A DNA stretch of 32,583 bases from an uncultured Bradyrhizobium sp. (lineage in GTDB: Bacteria > Pseudomonadota > Alphaproteobacteria > Rhizobiales > Xanthobacteraceae). Within the stretch, counting starts at the first letter, position 1, and the number at the start of each line of letters is the position of its first letter. Where the stretch lies: positions 1-32,583 of the forward strand of contig NZ_CAKZHY010000133.1 of NCBI RefSeq assembly GCF_936928535.1, written 5' to 3'. This document shows positions 22,558 to 30,596 of the stretch, piece by piece. A model generated the notes under the pieces. It was not told the DNA's origin. It saw only the letters and a program-made list of their open reading frames with translations, and made no database searches. A program made the position numbers and the translations under genes.

Positions 22558-23562
22558 TTAAGCCCTTTCCGCCATCGCCTGCGCGGTCAGCGCCAGCTCC
22601 ATGGCCTTGAAGCAGCGTGCCTGCGGGATCGCGGTCTCGGTGCGATCACGCACGTCCGCGATGAGCTGGCGGCCATAGGGGAGCTCGACGTTGGAACAGT
22701 CGATCCGGTGCACACCCTTGCGATCGACCATGATGAGATGATCGATGCCGCCCTGCCCGGCAATATCGATATACTTGCGTAGCTCCATGTAGCCTTCGGT
22801 GCCGAGAATGGTGATCCGGCCATCGCCCCAATTGGGCAGGCCGTCGGGGGTGAACCAGTCGACGCGGATGTAGCCGGTGACATCGCCGGTCTGCAGCAGC
22901 ATCTCGCCGAAATCCTGCAACTCCGGCCTGTCGGGATTGGCACGGTTGGCGACTGTCGCGCTGACGACCCTGGCATCCAGTGCATCGGCGAAAAACAGGA
23001 ACTGCTCGCACTGATGCGAGGCGATGTCGGTCAACACGCCGCCGGTGCGCTCGCGCGAATAGAACCAGTCGGGCCGCGGCAGGTTCTTCAGCTTGTGCGG
23101 GCCGAGCCCGACGGTGTTGATGACCTTGCCGATCGCGCCTGCCGCGATCAGCTCGCCGGCCTTCACGGTGGAGCGGGTCTCGAAATGCTCGGAGTAGCAA
23201 ACCGAATAGATCCGCTTGGTCTCGGCCTGCACCTTGCGCACCTCGGCCAATTGCTCCAGCGACGTCATGCCGGGCTTGTCGCTCATATAGTCCTTGCCGT
23301 GGCGCATCACCTCGATGCCGAGCGGGGCGCGGTCGGCGGGAATGCCTGATGAGAGGATCAGGGCGATGGTCTTATCCTCGAGCAAGCGCGCTTTCTCGGC
23401 CACGCGCGGCGCTTGCGGATATTTCGCCGCGAAGGCCTGGGCGAGATCGTCCTCGACGGCATGAAAGCCGACCAGCTCAGCGCCGGCGCGCAGAAGGCAA
23501 TCGACCTGGCCATAGATGTGGGCGTGATTGATGCCGATCGCGGCGAAACGCAGTTTGCTCAT
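22558..23562 (-). CDS. Gfo/Idh/MocA-family dehydrogenase, first of two
   Basis: A 334-residue oxidoreductase of the same superfamily as its neighbour but only distantly similar. The nucleotide-binding start is AAIGINHAHIYG, lacking the full GxGxxG, and the EKP motif appears as SDKPGMTS (about 93-100). GGVLTDIASHQCEQFLFF has the usual downstream His. The weakened Rossmann loop suggests a different cofactor use or tight binding. AAGGA precedes the ATG at 23562. It follows the permease genes by 25 bp. Confidence 0.85.
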   Translation of the reverse strand: MSKLRFAAIGINHAHIYGQVDCLLRAGAELVGFHAVEDDLAQAFAAKYPQAPRVAEKARLLEDKTIALILSSGIPADRAPLGIEVMRHGKDYMSDKPGMTSLEQLAEVRKVQAETKRIYSVCYSEHFETRSTVKAGELIAAGAIGKVINTVGLGPHKLKNLPRPDWFYSRERTGGVLTDIASHQCEQFLFFADALDARVVSATVANRANPDRPELQDFGEMLLQTGDVTGYIRVDWFTPDGLPNWGDGRITILGTEGYMELRKYIDIAGQGGIDHLIMVDRKGVHRIDCSNVELPYGRQLIADVRDRTETAIPQARCFKAMELALTAQAMAERA

Positions 23563-23587
23563 GCTTTTTGTCCTTGGTTGGCAGCCG

Positions 23588-24460
23588 TCAGCCCTTCAGC
23601 CCTGTCGTGGCGATGCCGTCGATCAGGAGACGCTGGAAGAACAGGAAGAAGACGAACAGCGGCAACAGCGTCAGCGTCGACATCGCGAACAGGGCGCCCC
23701 AGTCGGATTTTCCGGTGGAATCGACGAAGCTGCGCAGGCCGAGCTGCACCGTGTAGGAATTCATGTCGTTCAGGTAGATCAGTGGCCCGAAGAAGTCGTC
23801 CCAGGTCCAGATGAAGGTGAAGATTGCGGCCGTCGCGAGCGCAGGAATCGACAGCGGCAGGATCACGATCCAGTAGATGCGCCAGGGACCGCAGCCGTCG
23901 ATCATCGCGGCCTCGTCGAGCTCTCGCGGGATGGAGCGGAAGAACTGCACCAGAAGGAAGATGAAGAAGGCGTCCACCGCGAGGAATTTCGGCACGATCA
24001 GCGGCAGGAAGGTGTCGACCCAGTCGAGATTGAGGAACAGGATGTATTGCGGGATCAAGGTGACATGGTACGGCAGCATCAGGGTGCCGAGCATCAGCGC
24101 AAACCAGAATTTCTGGCCGCGGAACTTCAGTCGGGCGAACGCGTAAGCCGCCAGCGAGCACGACATCACGTTGCCCACCACGCTGCACAGCGACACCACG
24201 AGCGAGTTCAGGAAGAATTGTCCGAACGTCACTTGCAGCCCGGACCAGCCGCGCCAGTAGGCGGCGAGGCTGAAATGGCGCGGCAAAAGCGATGCGTCGC
24301 CGAAGATGTCGCTGTCCGGCTTGAACGAGCTCGCCAGCATCCACAGCAGCGGATACAGCATGGCGATCGAGGCGAGGCACAGCACGACGTGATAGAGCAG
24401 CGTGCGGCCGCCTCGATTGCGAGGGGGTGAAACCTCATCCTGCGTGGCGAGATCAACCAT
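23588..24460 (-). CDS. CUT1 sugar ABC transporter permease (MalG type)
   Basis: A 290-residue inner-membrane permease with six predicted helices (first about 22-45). The EAA loop is ELDEAAMIDGCGPWRIYWIV followed by ILPLS, a standard CUT1 sequence. Its start overlaps the end of the other permease by 8 bp, so the pair is coupled. It should form the channel with the MalF-type subunit. Confidence 0.92.
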   Translation of the reverse strand: MVDLATQDEVSPPRNRGGRTLLYHVVLCLASIAMLYPLLWMLASSFKPDSDIFGDASLLPRHFSLAAYWRGWSGLQVTFGQFFLNSLVVSLCSVVGNVMSCSLAAYAFARLKFRGQKFWFALMLGTLMLPYHVTLIPQYILFLNLDWVDTFLPLIVPKFLAVDAFFIFLLVQFFRSIPRELDEAAMIDGCGPWRIYWIVILPLSIPALATAAIFTFIWTWDDFFGPLIYLNDMNSYTVQLGLRSFVDSTGKSDWGALFAMSTLTLLPLFVFFLFFQRLLIDGIATTGLKG

Positions 24461-25397
24461 CGTAGTGCACCCAGTAGCGCGATGACAGGAAGGACAGCGC
24501 GGTGAAGGCCGCGATGATCACCACCAGCACCCAGGCCAGCGCGGAGGCATAGCCCATGCGGAAATAAGCAAAGGCCTCCTGGTAGAGATAGAGGGTATAG
24601 AACAGCGTCGCGTCGATCGGCCCGCCGGTGCCGCCACTGATGATGAAGGCCGGCGTGAACGCCTTGAACGCGTCGATGGTCTGCACCACGAGGTTGAAGA
24701 ACAGCACCGGGGTCAGCAGCGGCAGCGTGATCCGCCAGAATTGCTGGTTGCGGCTGGCGCCGTCGATCTCGGCGGCCTCATAGACGTCCTTCGGAATCTG
24801 GCGGAGGCCCGCGAGGAAGATGATCATCGGCGAGCCGAACTGCCACACGGCCAACGCCACCAGCGTGTAGAGGGCGGTGTCGGGATTGGAGATCCAGCTC
24901 GGTCCGTGAATGCCGACGAGCTTCAGCGCCTGGTTGAGCAAGCCGTCGCCGGCAAACACCTGGCGCCACAGCACCGAGACGGCCACGCTGGCGCCGATCA
25001 GCGACGGCAGATAGAAGATCGCCCGGTACAGCGGCAGGCCGCGCAAGCCCCGGTTCAGCATCATGGCCACCAGCAGCGCGAAGGCGAGCTTGAATGGCAC
25101 CGAGAGCGCCACATAGAGGAAGGTGACGTGCATCGCCGCGCTGAACTTGGGATCGCTGGTGGCGATACGCACATAATTGGCGGCACCGACCCAGCGCGGG
25201 TTGCTGAGCAGATCGTAATCCGTGAACGACAGATACAGCGAGACCAGCGCCGGTCCCAGCGTCAGCCCGAAAAAGCCGATCAGCCAGGGTGCGAGAAACA
25301 GGTAACCCGTTGCACTGTCGCGCCAGGACGTCTCGGGTGCGCGTGCCGCCGGCAAAGCCTGCCTCGAAGTCGCAGCATCGATCAGCGTATCGGCCAC
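24453..25397 (-). CDS. CUT1 sugar ABC transporter permease (MalF type)
   Basis: A 314-residue permease with six predicted helices (first about 31-55) and the EAA loop DVYEAAEIDGASRNQQFWRI followed by TLPLLTP. It starts with GTG at 25397, 5 bp after the binding-protein stop codon, and overlaps the next permease. No ATPase gene follows. Confidence 0.92.
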   Translation of the reverse strand: MADTLIDAATSRQALPAARAPETSWRDSATGYLFLAPWLIGFFGLTLGPALVSLYLSFTDYDLLSNPRWVGAANYVRIATSDPKFSAAMHVTFLYVALSVPFKLAFALLVAMMLNRGLRGLPLYRAIFYLPSLIGASVAVSVLWRQVFAGDGLLNQALKLVGIHGPSWISNPDTALYTLVALAVWQFGSPMIIFLAGLRQIPKDVYEAAEIDGASRNQQFWRITLPLLTPVLFFNLVVQTIDAFKAFTPAFIISGGTGGPIDATLFYTLYLYQEAFAYFRMGYASALAWVLVVIIAAFTALSFLSSRYWVHYDG

Positions 25398-25402
25398 TGC
25401 TG

Positions 25403-26695
25403 CTATCCGCGGGCCAGCACGGCGGACGCTTCAGTGACGAACTGCTTGGCGCCGTCGGCGGGCGTCAGCTTGTTGAAACCGACCTGCTCGTTGACGCGCC
25501 GGAGCACGCTCTGGATCTCGCCGGCACCGCGCGGCGGCGGCGGCGGCAATGGCCCGACCTTGTCGCTGATCAGGCTGATGTACTCGACCATGGCGCGGCC
25601 GAGGTCGTCGAGCGTCGGCGTCACGACATTGCGCACAGCTGACGACGCCGGCACGCCGCGCTCGACACCGAGCAGCTTGCCGGCCTCAAGGTCGGCAATG
25701 AAGTAACTGACCAGCTGAACCGCCGCCTCGGCCTGTTTCGACTGCGCCGAGACGCTCCACATCATGGCCGGCTTCAGATACTGGCCGGGCTTCGCGCCCT
25801 GTCCGCCATCGGGGAACGTCGACAGGCCGAGCTTGCTCTTGTTGATGGCCTGGAAGCCGACCAGCTGGTTGGAGTGGGCAAATGTCATGGCGACCTTGCC
25901 AAGCGACAACAGGTTGGAGTCGATCTCACCGCGATCAAGCGCCTGGACATCAGGCGCGGCGCTGGCGCCGCGCTTGCGCATGTCGCTCCAGAACGCAAGC
26001 CACCCGGTCATGTCCTTGTCGTCGTAGCCGACCTTGCCCTCGCTCGTGTACAGCGACTTGCCGCGCTGGGCGAGCCAGACCTCGAGCAGCGGCTCGTTGC
26101 CACCGCCGTCCTCCATGCCGGTGAAACCGTCGCGCTTGGCGGCCTTGGTGACCTCGGCGGCCAGATCGCCGATCTCGCTCCACGTCATGTTCCAGACCGG
26201 CTCTTTCAGACCGAGACTCTGGATCAGGCCCTTATCGTAGACCATCGCCGTCGAGTTGAGGCCGAGGCTGACGCCGTAGATCTTGCCGTCGACCTTGCCG
26301 CTGTTGACCGCAGCCGGGCTGAAATCCGCAAGGTTGAGCGCTTTCGGCACGTAAGCATCGAGCGGCAGCAGCGCACCGCGACGCGCGTATTCGAAGATGT
26401 AGCGGTAATCCATCTGCAGCACGTCGGGCGCATTGCGACCGGCGGTTTGCGTCGCAAGCCGCGCCCAATAGTCGGTCCAGCCCAGCGTTTCGCCTGATAT
26501 CGTCATGTCCGGATGGCCGCTCAGATAGAGCTGATTGACCTTCTCGGTGCGCTCCGCCCGTTCCTTGGCGCCCCACCAGAACATGCGCAGCCGCATCGCC
26601 CCCGCCGCCGCGGGCAGGCCGCCGAGGCCCACCAATGTTGCACCGCCGATACCGGCTCTGATCAATGAACGACGCGACAGCGCGAAGCCGCTCAT
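25403..26695 (-). CDS. CUT1 sugar ABC transporter substrate-binding protein
   Basis: A 430-residue family 1 extracellular binding protein (UgpB/MalE class). The start ALSRRSLIRAGIGGATLVG is a twin-Arg signal and mature residues begin near AGAMRLRMFWWG. The lobe with DVLQMDYRYIFEYARRGALL and the late Pro-rich loop PLPPPPPRG are seen. I chose the ATG at 26695 with GGGAGGAC before it; the frame is open to 26785. It is the first gene of the operon (binding protein, two permeases, two dehydrogenases). The substrate is probably a monosaccharide, polyol or inositol. Confidence 0.9.
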   Translation of the reverse strand: MSGFALSRRSLIRAGIGGATLVGLGGLPAAAGAMRLRMFWWGAKERAERTEKVNQLYLSGHPDMTISGETLGWTDYWARLATQTAGRNAPDVLQMDYRYIFEYARRGALLPLDAYVPKALNLADFSPAAVNSGKVDGKIYGVSLGLNSTAMVYDKGLIQSLGLKEPVWNMTWSEIGDLAAEVTKAAKRDGFTGMEDGGGNEPLLEVWLAQRGKSLYTSEGKVGYDDKDMTGWLAFWSDMRKRGASAAPDVQALDRGEIDSNLLSLGKVAMTFAHSNQLVGFQAINKSKLGLSTFPDGGQGAKPGQYLKPAMMWSVSAQSKQAEAAVQLVSYFIADLEAGKLLGVERGVPASSAVRNVVTPTLDDLGRAMVEYISLISDKVGPLPPPPPRGAGEIQSVLRRVNEQVGFNKLTPADGAKQFVTEASAVLARG

Positions 26696-26717
26696 GACTT
26701 GTCCTCCCTGACCACGT

Positions 26718-26759
26718 GTCAATTGAGGCGCGTGTGACCGGCCGATGACACAAATTGAC
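26718..26759. promoter_or_regulatory. Inverted repeat upstream of the sugar operon
   Basis: GTCAATT (26718-26724) and AATTGAC (26753-26759) are perfect inverted arms 28 bp apart, and GTGTGA/TGACAC words lie between them. They stand 23-64 bp before the binding-protein start, where an operator would be. No local regulator other than the LysR gene is near. Confidence 0.35.
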
Positions 26760-26872
26760 CGCCTGCCATTGCACGCTTTGCGCAACGTGCTTCTTCTTGC
26801 AAGCGAACCGAAGGTAGCTGCTATGTCGGCTTTGTCAAACGCGAGCTCGGCTCATCCACGCGATTGCTGAAA

Positions 26873-27820
26873 TCAAGTGGCGGCGGCCGCCTGATAGAGG
26901 CGATCACGCAACCAGGCGTGACCTGCATCCTCCTGGTTGCGCGGGTGCCAGAGCGCGACGATGCGCGCCGGCGGCAGATCCAGCGGCGGCGGCGTGAGGT
27001 CGAGCTCGTGGGCGAAGCGCATCAGAAATCGCCGCGGTAGCGTGCAGATGCAATCGCTGTGCGCGAGGATGACAGGGGCAAGCGCATAGGTCTGAATCGA
27101 GACGGCGACGCGCCTGGTGCGGCCGAGCGCGGACAGCGCGTCATCGACCAAGCCCGAAAAGCCGCCGCCGTCTGCGGAGATCAGCAGATGGTCGGCCGCG
27201 CAAAACGCGTCGAGATCGAGCGTGCCGGTGCCGCGCGGGTGGCCCTTGCGCTGCGCGGTCAGGAAGCTGTCCTCGAACAGCGGACGCTGCATCAGCTCGC
27301 CGCTGGTCCCGCCGGGCCCTGTGATCAGGAGATCGATCTCGCCGCGTTCGAGCCGATCGACGATATCGGACGTGGGGTGGACAAGGGCAAGCCGCGTACG
27401 GGGCGCCATCGCCATCAACTGGGCAGTGAAACCTGGCGCCAGCGTCACCGCCGGATTCTCGTGAATGGCAACGACAAAGGTGCGCTGGTCCCGCGCGGGA
27501 TCGAAGGCGGCCGGCCCCTCCACCATGCGGCGCAGCCTGCCGAGCACTTCGGAAAGTTCCGTCTGCAGCTCCACGGCTCGCGCTGTCGGCACGACGCCCC
27601 GGCCCGCCGTCGCCGGCACGAACAGCGGATCGTCGAACACCTGCCGCAATCGGTTCAGCCGGGCCGACAGCGCCGGCTGCCCGATATTCAGCCGCGATGC
27701 CGCACGGGTAACGTTGCGCTCGCGCAGCAGCGCCTCCAGCGCGAGCAACAGGCCGAGGTCGATCTCGGCAAGGTCGGCATCGTCGGCCGGCCGGCCCGGG
27801 CCGCGTTCGACATCCGCCAT
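26873..27820 (-). CDS. LysR-family transcriptional regulator
   Basis: A 315-residue regulator. The winged helix (about 19-80: LLLALEALLRERNVTRAASR then NIGQPALSARLNRLR) is followed by the effector-binding domain, in which IHENPAVTLAPGF starts the first lobe. The frame is open to 27940, but GGAGGTGCCTCG before the ATG at 27820 decides the start. It is divergent from the metallo-beta-lactamase-fold gene, the usual arrangement for a LysR protein and its target. Confidence 0.9.
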   Translation of the reverse strand: MADVERGPGRPADDADLAEIDLGLLLALEALLRERNVTRAASRLNIGQPALSARLNRLRQVFDDPLFVPATAGRGVVPTARAVELQTELSEVLGRLRRMVEGPAAFDPARDQRTFVVAIHENPAVTLAPGFTAQLMAMAPRTRLALVHPTSDIVDRLERGEIDLLITGPGGTSGELMQRPLFEDSFLTAQRKGHPRGTGTLDLDAFCAADHLLISADGGGFSGLVDDALSALGRTRRVAVSIQTYALAPVILAHSDCICTLPRRFLMRFAHELDLTPPPLDLPPARIVALWHPRNQEDAGHAWLRDRLYQAAAAT

Positions 27821-27940
27821 CGAGGCACCTCCGGTCCAAGGCTGACAATCGCGGCCGCATGAGCCGCACCGAGAGAGGTTTAAGGCCTTCACGCCGGCAT
27901 GAAAAGGCGGACCGCCGGAAGGTCCTGACATCACCGGCAT

Positions 27941-27956
27941 CGATGAGACCTATCGA
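27941..27956. promoter_or_regulatory. Possible LysR-type operator
   Basis: CGAT-N7-ATCG (27941-27955) is a dyad that includes T-N11-A (T 27944, A 27956), the general LysR-box form, in the 250-bp gap between the divergent genes. Such short motifs also occur by chance. Confidence 0.3.
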
Positions 27957-28070
27957 GCCCACGGCCCTCCCGAGCGCGCGAGCCAGCCCGTACCTCACAG
28001 CCACGGCGGCAGGTCCGGAACGTCGGCAATCACGCCGCGTCCGGCGCCGACCGAAGCGGAGGATCCCTCA

Positions 28071-28991
28071 GTGAAGGAGACGAAGACTTATCGCATCGGC
28101 GATGCAGCCATCACGCGGATCGACGAGCTGTCGCTCGCAGCGTTTCAGTTCGACACGCTCTATCCCGGCGCGGACCCAGCGGCGCTCGAGCGCCAGCGGG
28201 TACGGCTCGAGGCTGGCTCGTTCGATCCTGCGACCGGCACATTCATCCAGAGCATCCACAGCTGGCTCGTCAAAACGCCGCGCCACACGATCCTGATCGA
28301 TACGGCCACCGGCAACGACAAGAACAGGCCCGAGATTCCGCCGCTGCACCGGCTCAATGAGCCGTTCCTCGCGCGGCTGGCCGCTGCCGGCGTCACGCCG
28401 GAGGAGATCGACCATGTGCTCCTCACCCACGTCCACGCCGATCACGTCGGCTGGAACACACGCCTCGTCGACGGACGCTGGACGCCGACCTTTCCCAACG
28501 CGACCTACATCTTCTCTCGCATCGAGCAGGCCTATGGCGAGAGCCTGGCCAATGGTGAGGAACCAGCGGCCAATCCAGCGTTGGGCCCTGCGCTGCGCAA
28601 GCCCGCCGATCGCGTCTATGACGACAGCGTGCGGCCGGTGATCGATGCCGGCCTGGCCCGGCTCGTCACCGTCGACGGCAGCGAAGTCCTGGAGGGACTT
28701 TCGTTCATCCCGACGCCGGGCCACAGCGTCGACCATGCCTCGATCCGCCTCGTCTCGCGCGGCGAGCAGGCGCTGTTCGCGGGCGACGTGATGCATCACC
28801 CGCTCCAGGTCTATGAGCCCCAGCTCAATTCCTGCTTCTGCGAATTCCCCGAGGCCGCCCTCCGCTCGCGCAATGTCGTGCTGGAGGACGCGGCCGCGAC
28901 AGGCGCAACAATCTTCACCACCCATTTCGCGCAGTCGTCCGCCGGCCGCATCACGCGCAGCGGCGAGCGCTTTGCCTGGCAATTCCTCTGA
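28071..28991 (+). CDS. Metallo-beta-lactamase-fold hydrolase
   Basis: A 306-residue soluble hydrolase with two-metal site motifs: THVHADH (His 120, His 122, Asp 124, His 125), a later GHSVDHAS and FAGDVMHHPLQV, and TTHFAQSSAGRI near the end. Members act on lactones, esters or organophosphates; the family is close to quorum-quenching lactonase-like and related hydrolases but the substrate is not shown. It starts with GTG at 28071, 8 nt after GGAGG. It is divergent from the LysR gene, and the alpha/beta hydrolase starts 15 bp later. Confidence 0.88.
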   Translation: MKETKTYRIGDAAITRIDELSLAAFQFDTLYPGADPAALERQRVRLEAGSFDPATGTFIQSIHSWLVKTPRHTILIDTATGNDKNRPEIPPLHRLNEPFLARLAAAGVTPEEIDHVLLTHVHADHVGWNTRLVDGRWTPTFPNATYIFSRIEQAYGESLANGEEPAANPALGPALRKPADRVYDDSVRPVIDAGLARLVTVDGSEVLEGLSFIPTPGHSVDHASIRLVSRGEQALFAGDVMHHPLQVYEPQLNSCFCEFPEAALRSRNVVLEDAAATGATIFTTHFAQSSAGRITRSGERFAWQFL

Positions 28992-29006
28992 CCGAAGGAG
29001 ATGACG

Positions 29007-30020
29007 ATGGACCAGACCAATCCTGCGCATGGATACAGCCCCGATCTCGTGGTCGAGGATTTCATGATCCCGAGCGACACGTCAGGCATTTCGCTTCACC
29101 TGCGCAACAAGCGCGCTCGCGCGCAGAAGGCTTTTTCCGCCGAGCGGACCATCTTGATGGTCCATGGCGCGACCTATTCGTCGGCCAGTCTTTTCGACGT
29201 GCCGGTCGGTGGCCGCTCCTTCATGGATCATCTCGCCGCTCAGGGCTTTGACGTGTTCGCACTCGACGTGCGCGGCTATGGCGGATCGACCCGGCCGCCG
29301 GAAATGGACGCCCTGGCGCAGGACTCTGCGCCGCTCGTTGGCACCGATGTCGCGGTGCGCGACCTCGCCAGCGCGGTCGATCATATCCTCACGTATCGCG
29401 GCATCCCACGCCTCAATCTCGTCGCGATGTCCTGGGGCGGCTCGGTGGCCGGTGCCTATACCGCAGGCAATAACGACAAGGTCTTGAAGCTCGCGCTGAT
29501 CGCGCCGCCGTGGCTGCTGAACACGCCTGCGCGGATCGATTCCGGCGGTGCGCTCGGCGCCTACCGCAAAGTTGCGGTGCTCGATTTCAGGGAGCGCTGG
29601 CTCGGCGCGGCGCCGGAAGCGGCACGCGCGAGCCTGATCCCCGAGGGCTGGTTCGAGCGCTGGGCCGAAGCCTCGCTCGCAACCGATCCGCAAGGCAACA
29701 GCGAGCACCCCCGCGTGATGCGCGCGGTGAATGGACCGATCCAGGATATCCGCGATTACTGGGCCGCCGGCAAAGCGTTCTACGACGCAAACGACATTCG
29801 CGTGCCCGTGCTGCTCGTTCACGCCGAATGGGACCGCGACGTGACCATGGCCACGATGCAGGATTTCTTCACTTCGCTCACACGGGCGCCATACCGGCGT
29901 TGGGTGGAAATCGGCGAAGGCACCCACATGGTGCTGCTCGAAAAGAACCGGATGCAGGCCTTCGACGCCGTCAGTCAGTTCCTGGCCGAGCGCGATCCTC
30001 AGGGAACTCCGTCCCGCTGA
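29007..30020 (+). CDS. Alpha/beta-hydrolase
   Basis: A 337-residue esterase/lipase-type enzyme. The oxyanion-hole VHGATYSS (about 52-59), nucleophile elbow AMSWGGS (Ser about 142), acid in HAEWDRDV and catalytic His in GEGTHMVLLEKN are all present. The ATG at 29001 sits directly on the AAGGAG at 28995-29000, so I place the start at the second ATG, 29007, six nt later. It follows the metallo-beta-lactamase-fold gene closely and probably acts in the same pathway under the LysR protein. Confidence 0.88.
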   Translation: MDQTNPAHGYSPDLVVEDFMIPSDTSGISLHLRNKRARAQKAFSAERTILMVHGATYSSASLFDVPVGGRSFMDHLAAQGFDVFALDVRGYGGSTRPPEMDALAQDSAPLVGTDVAVRDLASAVDHILTYRGIPRLNLVAMSWGGSVAGAYTAGNNDKVLKLALIAPPWLLNTPARIDSGGALGAYRKVAVLDFRERWLGAAPEAARASLIPEGWFERWAEASLATDPQGNSEHPRVMRAVNGPIQDIRDYWAAGKAFYDANDIRVPVLLVHAEWDRDVTMATMQDFFTSLTRAPYRRWVEIGEGTHMVLLEKNRMQAFDAVSQFLAERDPQGTPSR

Positions 30021-30133
30021 CGCTGGACCTGGCTGGAACCGAGGTCGCGTGTTCCACCTCCTTCGCATCAGCGCATTGCAGGGAACGTCGGCAGTTTCGC
30101 GTCGTTGATCCACCTCAAAACTGGAGGACAGAC

Positions 30134-30445
30134 ATGAATGTTCCAAGCATTGGCATCATCGCCGCGGCAATCGCAGCGACTGCAATCGCGACCCCGAGCT
30201 TTGCTCAGGGCCCGGGTCCCTGCACAAGCTCGAGCAGCACCGCGGTCGGCGCCGAAGGCCCCGCCATGAGCGGCGGTCAGTTGATGGCCGGCGTCGGCGA
30301 TTGCCGTCACTACCGCCACGGAAGGTGGCGCGATAGTTATGGCTATTATCGGGCACCGGCCCGCACCTATTATGATCGTGGCTACTACGACCGTGGCTAT
30401 GACGGCCCGGGCGTGACGATCGGCGTTGGTCCGGACCGTTGGTAA
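30134..30445 (+). CDS. Small secreted Tyr/Gly/Arg-rich protein (103 aa)
   Basis: The signal peptide (about 1-24) ends at SFA. The mature part has a Ser-rich stretch, two Cys (about 30 and 57) and a C-terminal half rich in Tyr, Arg and Gly with short repeats such as YYDRGYYDRGYDG. Such proteins occur widely in Bradyrhizobium without a known role. CTGGAGGA precedes the ATG at 30134. A strong hairpin terminator follows 10 bp after the stop codon. Confidence 0.68.
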   Translation: MNVPSIGIIAAAIAATAIATPSFAQGPGPCTSSSSTAVGAEGPAMSGGQLMAGVGDCRHYRHGRWRDSYGYYRAPARTYYDRGYYDRGYDGPGVTIGVGPDRW

Positions 30446-30454
30446 GAACAAATG

Positions 30455-30485
30455 AGAGGCCGCCGTAAAGGCGGCCTCTTTGCTT
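30455..30485 (+). terminator. Intrinsic terminator
   Basis: AGAGGCCGCC (30455-30464) pairs with GGCGGCCTCT (30470-30479) in a 10-bp stem with a 5-nt GTAAA loop, followed by a short T-rich run. It ends the small secreted protein gene. Confidence 0.8.
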
Positions 30486-30596
30486 GCGCGAGAGTCCTTT
30501 CAGGCTGCGCCGGCCTTTCTTAGGCTGCGCCAGCTTGGCACCAGCCTGACACCGGAAAATACGCGACGGGACGTCGTCTCCATTTCTGGTCAGCTT

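Noticed and set aside
21411..22610. A 399-codon plus-strand frame
   Set aside because: Antisense to a clear Gfo/Idh/MocA gene; the product looks like reverse-frame noise.
30105..30118. FixK-like site TTGATCCACCTCAA
   Set aside because: It fits the loose consensus TTGA-N6-TCAA but is only 15 bp before the start codon at 30134, too close for activation; likely chance.
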